From NCBI GenBank assembly GCA_018332375.1, contig BOPV01000001.1, positions 2,542,001-2,606,000 on the forward strand: DNA of 64,000 nt, in the 5' to 3' direction. The notes under the pieces are model-generated. The model saw only the letters and a list, made by a program, of their open reading frames with translations, was not told the origin of the DNA and ran no database searches. The DNA comes from Roseiterribacter gracilis. Its GTDB lineage: Bacteria; Pseudomonadota; Alphaproteobacteria; BOG-932; Roseiterribacteraceae. The translations under genes were made by a program, and so were the position numbers. Positions 59,933 to 64,000 of this stretch are shown here, piece by piece. The first letter of the stretch is position 1. Each line of letters opens with the position of its first letter.

Positions 59933-61675
59933 CTAGTCGCCTGCAACGCGCAACGGAGAAAGGTCGCGCAGCCAGGGCCGGTCGAGCTGCGGCTTACCGC
60001 AGTGATAGCCCTGCAACAGGCCGATACCGTAGGCGCGCAGCAGATCGGCCTCGGCCTGGGTTTCGACGAACTCGGCGACGGTCTTCAAACCGAACCCGTC
60101 GCACAGCGCCAGCAAGGTGCGCACGAACAGCTGGTTGTCGGTGTTGACCGGCAGCCCCTGCACGTAACTGCCGTCGATCTTCACGATGTCGACCGACAGC
60201 GATTTCAAATGGCGGAACGACGTGTAGCCGGCCCCGAAATCGTCGAGCGCGACGCGGCAGCCCAGCGCGCGAATCGCATGCACGAAACGCTCGGCTTCGG
60301 CGACGTCCTGCATCGCCACGGTTTCGGTGATTTCGACGATCAGGCGCGACGCAACGTCGGGACGGCCGCGCAGCAATTGCTCGGCGTGGTGGCGCCACGG
60401 ACGGTCGGACACGGTCAGACCCGACACGTTCACCGCCAGCGCGATCTCGGGATGCGCGATCAGCTCGGCAACCGCGAGATCCAGCACGTGCAGATCGACG
60501 ATCCGGTTCAATCCCAACCGGTCGATTGCGGGCAGGAACGCGCCGGCCGGCAGCACCGACCCGTCCGGCCCTTCGATGCGCAACAGCGCTTCGTAATAGG
60601 ACGTCGTGCCGGTCCCTGAATCGACGATCGGCTGATAGGCGAAGCGTGCCTGGTTGGTCTTCAACGCGCGCAGCACCTGTTCGGCGATTTCCATCTGCAC
60701 GCGATGTTCGCGGCGCTGGGCGCGCGACCATTCGTACTCGACGAAGCAATCGGCACCGCGGCCGCGCGCATTGCCAAGCGCAAGCTCGGCCTTGGCCATG
60801 ATTTCGTTGGCGTCCGACGCGGCATCAGCCAGCGCAACGCCACCAATCGACAAGGTTACGTGGATCGGACCGTCGGGCGTGTCGATCGGCTCGGCGCGCA
60901 AGGCCTGCAGCAGCTTCTGCGCCACCGCAGCCATATGGTCGGGCGCGCAGCGATGCAGAATGACGCCGAACATGTCGACATTGACGCGCCCAATCACGTC
61001 GCGCTCACGCAGCAACCGTTCCAGCCGGTGCGCAACGCCGATCAACACCGCATCGGCAGCAGCGCGGCCGAAGCCTTCGCCCACCACCGGCAGCTTGTCG
61101 ACCGCAACCGCCATGTAGCAGGCAACCGCCGCATAGCGTTGCACCTGGCCCAATGTTTCGGTCAGCGCGGTTTGCAGGCGCGGCCGGTTGAACAGGCCGG
61201 TCAGCTCGTCGAAATTCGCGTTCTGTTCGAGCGACAATTCGTATTGTTTGCGACGGTCGATCGCGCGCAACACGCCGCGCACCAACCGCGGCGCACCGTC
61301 GGCGCCGCGCGCCGCCTGACCGCGGTCATGCACCCAGCGATACCGACCGTCGGCGAGCAGCAGACGAAATTCGCAATCGAAGATGCCGGCGTCGGTCCAA
61401 TGCGAATCGAGCGCAGCCAAACGTGCCGACAGATCCTGACCAACCACGACGTCATGAAATGCGCGCCCGGTCGCGGGCGGCGCGTCGGCGCCGAACAAAT
61501 CGACGACCGCACCGAAGAAATGGACTTCGTCGGTGGCGAGATCCCATTCGTAGCCGACGTCACCCGCAGCAGCGAGCGCAATGGTCAGCGCCGCAGCCAG
61601 CCGCTCTTGGTCAGGGACCGCTGAGAAAAGCGGACCGTCATGCGCGCCGGACGACGCCGGGGAAGCCGGAGACAT
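59933..61675 (-). CDS. PAS-degenerate GGDEF-EAL cyclic-di-GMP phosphodiesterase
   Basis: This 580-residue soluble protein has a PAS domain (about 35-140, FHDVVVGQDLSARLAALDSH and on). A GGDEF-fold domain follows, but its signature reads RVNVDMF in place of GGDEF, so it should not make c-di-GMP. The EAL domain (about 330-570) keeps YYEALLRI, ALAVNVSG, EITETVAM, LDDFGAGYTS, VKIDGSYV, AEFVETQ and LLQGYHCG. All common metal and substrate residues appear present, so it should be an active phosphodiesterase. Confidence 0.9.
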   Translation of the reverse strand: MSPASPASSGAHDGPLFSAVPDQERLAAALTIALAAAGDVGYEWDLATDEVHFFGAVVDLFGADAPPATGRAFHDVVVGQDLSARLAALDSHWTDAGIFDCEFRLLLADGRYRWVHDRGQAARGADGAPRLVRGVLRAIDRRKQYELSLEQNANFDELTGLFNRPRLQTALTETLGQVQRYAAVACYMAVAVDKLPVVGEGFGRAAADAVLIGVAHRLERLLRERDVIGRVNVDMFGVILHRCAPDHMAAVAQKLLQALRAEPIDTPDGPIHVTLSIGGVALADAASDANEIMAKAELALGNARGRGADCFVEYEWSRAQRREHRVQMEIAEQVLRALKTNQARFAYQPIVDSGTGTTSYYEALLRIEGPDGSVLPAGAFLPAIDRLGLNRIVDLHVLDLAVAELIAHPEIALAVNVSGLTVSDRPWRHHAEQLLRGRPDVASRLIVEITETVAMQDVAEAERFVHAIRALGCRVALDDFGAGYTSFRHLKSLSVDIVKIDGSYVQGLPVNTDNQLFVRTLLALCDGFGLKTVAEFVETQAEADLLRAYGIGLLQGYHCGKPQLDRPWLRDLSPLRVAGD

Positions 61676-61738
61676 GGGCCGGGACCGTACCTTCGGTTCG
61701 TTACCCGAAGATGAAGCAAACAAATTGTACGCGGGTTT

Positions 61739-62380
61739 CTAACGCAACCCGCGCGTGAGGATCAGGGCGGCACTGACCAAAGCGTAGACGCAAGAAGCGA
61801 GCAGAATCGCCGCAGCGCCCAGATTCACCGCCCGCAACGTCTTCACCGAAATCAGGTGTCGCACGCGTGCAACGCCGGCCGACAAGGCCAGCCACCAGGA
61901 TGACGAGCCTAAAAATACGCCCAGAACCAGCGCAGCGGCACGATCGAAATCGTGCAGGTCGGTCCCGAGACCGAATGATGCAAAGATCGCCGCAAAGCCG
62001 ATCATCGTCATGGGGTTGGTGAAAGCGAGCACGAACCCGGTCGCAAAATCGCCGGGCAGATGTCGGGCGCGCGCTTCGACGACGGGCGGCAACGGATCGT
62101 GCCGCCAGGTCTGCACCGCGAACCACAAAAGAACGATGCCGCCGACCAGACGAATCGGCCCCTGCCAGCGCGTCACCCATTCGGCGATCGCGGCGATGCC
62201 GAACGCGGCCGCGAGCGAATACATGCCGTCGGCGATCGCAGCACCGACGCCGGTGGCGAAGCCGTGCAGCACGCCGCGATCCAAGGTGCGTCGCATGCAC
62301 AGCAGTGCAAGCGGCCCAACCGGGATGGCAACGCCAAGCCCGATCGCGATGCCGCGAAGCAACGTCCAGAGTTCGTCCAA
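61739..62380 (-). CDS. LysE-family amino acid/small-molecule exporter
   Basis: This 213-residue membrane protein has six predicted helices and the LysE hallmark GVAIPVGPLALLCMRRTLDRG near the N-terminus, plus TGFVLAFTNPMTMIGFAA in helix 4. Members export amino acids such as lysine, threonine or homoserine lactone; the substrate is unknown. It is transcribed from the same strand as the fur gene, 27 bp downstream of it. Confidence 0.88.
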   Translation of the reverse strand: MDELWTLLRGIAIGLGVAIPVGPLALLCMRRTLDRGVLHGFATGVGAAIADGMYSLAAAFGIAAIAEWVTRWQGPIRLVGGIVLLWFAVQTWRHDPLPPVVEARARHLPGDFATGFVLAFTNPMTMIGFAAIFASFGLGTDLHDFDRAAALVLGVFLGSSSWWLALSAGVARVRHLISVKTLRAVNLGAAAILLASCVYALVSAALILTRGLR

Positions 62381-62407
62381 GCTGGTGCTACTCGAAAAAA
62401 GCGGCGG

Positions 62408-62815
62408 CTAGCTGAGCTGCTTTTTGCGCCCGTACAGTTCGAGCATGTCTTCGACGATGTCGTAGCCAAGCCGAGCCGCAATCTCGCGCTTGAGCTCTTC
62501 CAGCTTGTCGTCCTGGAATTCGATCACCGTACCTGTCTCGACGTCGATCAAGTGGTGATGATGCTCGAGCTTGGTTTCAAAGCGCGCGAAGTTCGAATTG
62601 AACCCGTGCTTCTGCACCAGGTGCAGCTGATCGAGCAGATTCAGCGTGCGATAGACCGTCGCGATTGAGACCGACGGATCGATCTCTTTGACGCGCACAT
62701 AGACGGTCTCGACCGAAGGATGATCCCCGGACTCGTCCAGCACTTTCAAAATAGCCCGGCGCTGATCGGTCATCTTCAGCCCGGCGGAGACGCACTTGCG
62801 CTCCAACTCATTCAT
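62408..62815 (-). CDS. fur: Fur-family metal-dependent regulator
   Basis: This 135-residue protein has a winged helix (LKMTDQRRAILKVLDES, HPSVETVYVRVKEIDPSVSI, ATVYRTLNLL). The metal-binding part is FETKLEHHHHLIDVETGTVI with no CxxC zinc pairs, as in alphaproteobacterial Fur/Mur. It may sense iron or manganese; in many alphaproteobacteria this protein mainly controls manganese uptake. It may also affect the TonB operon at 38907. Confidence 0.9.
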   Translation of the reverse strand: MNELERKCVSAGLKMTDQRRAILKVLDESGDHPSVETVYVRVKEIDPSVSIATVYRTLNLLDQLHLVQKHGFNSNFARFETKLEHHHHLIDVETGTVIEFQDDKLEELKREIAARLGYDIVEDMLELYGRKKQLS

Positions 62816-62857
62816 GCGACGTCCCCCCAGCTTTGGGCCGGTTGCTACTGACTCTTA

Positions 62858-63520
62858 CTACTCTCGCTCTTTGGTCCCGAACAGGCGGTCGCCCGCGTCG
62901 CCGAGGCCAGGAACAATGTAGGCATGGTCATCGAGGTGGCTATCCAGCGATGCGACATAGACCGGAATCTCCGGATGCACCGCATGAAAAGCGCGGACAC
63001 CTTCCGGTGCGGCGACCAGCGCCATGACCCGGATCAAGCTTGGCGGGACGCCATGCTTTTTCAGGATCTGGGTAGCATGGGCCAGGGAATGGCCGGTCGC
63101 CAGCATCGGGTCTACGACCACGAACAGCCGTCCATCTGCCGCCTCGGGCAATTTCACAAAATACTCGGTCGGCCGCTTGGTCACCGGATCGCGAAACAGA
63201 CCGATATGGCCAATGCGCGCCGAGGGGACGAGTTCGATCAGCCCGTCCGCCATTTCCAGCCCGGCGCGCAGGATCGGCACGACCGCCAGTTTCTTACCCG
63301 CCAGCTTCGGCACCTGGGCCGGCGCCACCGGGGTTTCGATCTCGACCAGCTCGGTCGGCAGATCGCGCGTAATTTCGTAGCCCATCAGCAGCGCGATCTC
63401 GCGCAGCAGCGACCGGAAACCGTTGGTCGAACGGTTTTTGTCGCGCATCAGGCTCAGCTTGTGCTGGACCAGCGGGTGATCGACCACGAACAGTCGCTGA
63501 AAATTGGGATGTTCGCGCAT
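62858..63520 (-). CDS. upp: Uracil phosphoribosyltransferase
   Basis: This 220-residue enzyme salvages uracil to UMP using PRPP. It has a [14 protein letters not shown] helix, [14 protein letters not shown], the PRPP-binding [13 protein letters not shown] loop and the C-terminal uracil-binding [16 protein letters not shown]. The ATG overlaps the tgt stop by one base (TGATG), so the two are coupled. Confidence 0.95.
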   Translation of the reverse strand: MREHPNFQRLFVVDHPLVQHKLSLMRDKNRSTNGFRSLLREIALLMGYEITRDLPTELVEIETPVAPAQVPKLAGKKLAVVPILRAGLEMADGLIELVPSARIGHIGLFRDPVTKRPTEYFVKLPEAADGRLFVVVDPMLATGHSLAHATQILKKHGVPPSLIRVMALVAAPEGVRAFHAVHPEIPVYVASLDSHLDDHAYIVPGLGDAGDRLFGTKERE

Positions 63521-64000
63521 CAGGCGGCCTCTTCACTCGCAGGTTCGTCCGCGACCCAGCGGCGCCGCGCATCGGCGAGCGTCCCGGTTTCGATCGCCGC
63601 GCGAACTTCGCGCAGCAGCCGAGTCATGGTCGCCACGTTATGAATGGATACAAGCTGCGCGCCCAGCATCTCACCCGCTTTTAACAGGTGATGCACGTAG
63701 CCGCGGCTTGCCGTCTTGCAGGCGTAACACGCGCAGCGTGGGTCCAGGGGACCGGTGTCGGTCTTGAACCCAGCGTTGCGCAGATTGATGCGTTCGCCGG
63801 GCGCGCCTTCGACCAGCGCCCAGCCATGGCGCGCGATGCGCGTCGGCGACACGCAGTCGAACGTGTCGATGCCCAGCGCCACGCCCATGAAAATGTCGCG
63901 GATGCCGCCGATGCCCAGCAGATGCACCGGCCGGTCGGGATGAACATGCGCCATCGCCATGCCGACGACGTCTTCCATCTGCGCCTTGGACCCGCCCAGC
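63520..64000 (-). CDS. tgt: Queuine tRNA-ribosyltransferase, C-terminal part (runs past window end)
   Basis: Only about 160 C-terminal residues are in the window; the frame continues past base 64000. The enzyme exchanges guanine 34 for a queuine precursor in tRNA. Visible elements are [20 protein letters not shown], the catalytic-region [11 protein letters not shown], and the zinc site [17 protein letters not shown] (Cys-x-Cys-x2-Cys and a His downstream). The reading frame is intact at the edge. Confidence 0.93.
   Translation of the reverse strand, partial: LGGSKAQMEDVVGMAMAHVHPDRPVHLLGIGGIRDIFMGVALGIDTFDCVSPTRIARHGWALVEGAPGERINLRNAGFKTDTGPLDPRCACYACKTASRGYVHHLLKAGEMLGAQLVSIHNVATMTRLLREVRAAIETGTLADARRRWVADEPASEEAA

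Noticed and set aside
60800..61100. Active diguanylate cyclase domain
   Set aside because: The GGDEF motif is replaced by NVDMF-like sequence, so cyclase activity is unlikely.
1..64000. tRNA or rRNA genes, CRISPR arrays, insertion sequences, integrases or prophage genes
   Set aside because: None of these was recognised on either strand by reading; no repeat-spacer pattern, transposase or phage structural gene was seen.

Overview
This window looks like chromosomal DNA of a GC-rich alphaproteobacterium, probably Rhodospirillales-like. The evidence is the gene set: fbc-order bc1 genes (Rieske, cytochrome b, cytochrome c1), DUF1192, DUF1013 and DUF1285 proteins, a PhaR-type PHB regulator, Fur without CxxC pairs, and a MarR-OmpR-EnvZ set divergent from ilvE. 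Coding density is high. Many genes overlap by 1-4 bp (ATGA, TGATG or TTGA junctions), so translational coupling is common. No rRNA, tRNA, CRISPR array, IS element or prophage was found.

Layout. 1-1853: two tandem DUF4214 proteins; the first is cut by the window edge, the second is an RTX-type metalloprotease. 1910-6014: bc1 complex on the minus strand, then trmL-hemF on the plus strand. 6065-9248: a two-domain KaiC-like ATPase overlapping a hybrid histidine kinase. 9252-12632 (minus): periplasmic protein, carbonic anhydrase, CCA-adding enzyme, Nudix CoA pyrophosphatase and DUF1285. 12686-20087 (plus): MoxR/DUF58/BatA-DUF4159/VWA-like operon, a lipoprotein and TspO. 20282-25046 (minus): glycolate oxidase glcDEF with a MaoC-type hydratase. 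25277-26529 (minus): three stand-alone receiver proteins. 26633-28409 (minus): PfkB kinase and glycosyltransferase. 28519-30244 (plus): DUF423, TetR-like regulator, phasin and CsaA-like protein. 30241-33862: EnvZ/OmpR/MarR divergent from ilvE. 34422-38097 (minus): methylcitrate cycle prpD-prpB-prpC. 38907-41371 (minus): exbB-exbD-exbD-tonB. 41781-45151: receiver-PAS protein and a small type IV-secretion-like island with a lytic transglycosylase. 45148-52655: housekeeping genes (quinone oxidoreductase, DUF1013, pfkA, purEK, fumC). 52763-54822: three tandem PEP-CTERM proteins. 54819-59351: PHB locus phaE-like/phaC/phaA/phaB with divergent phaR. 59365-64000: NTF2-like protein, EAL phosphodiesterase, LysE exporter, Fur, upp and the 3' part of tgt.

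The metabolic content points to carbon storage and use of small acids: PHB synthesis and granule proteins, propionate through the methylcitrate cycle, and glycolate oxidation. The signalling content is also dense.

The most notable signal is the PEP-CTERM triplet. Genes 1 and 2 are each preceded by an excellent sigma-54 -24/-12 promoter (cGGCAC-N5-TTGC). A degenerate copy lies at the same distance (35-39 nt) before gene 3. This suggests an RpoN-controlled surface or extracellular-matrix protein family whose exosortase and regulator lie outside the window.
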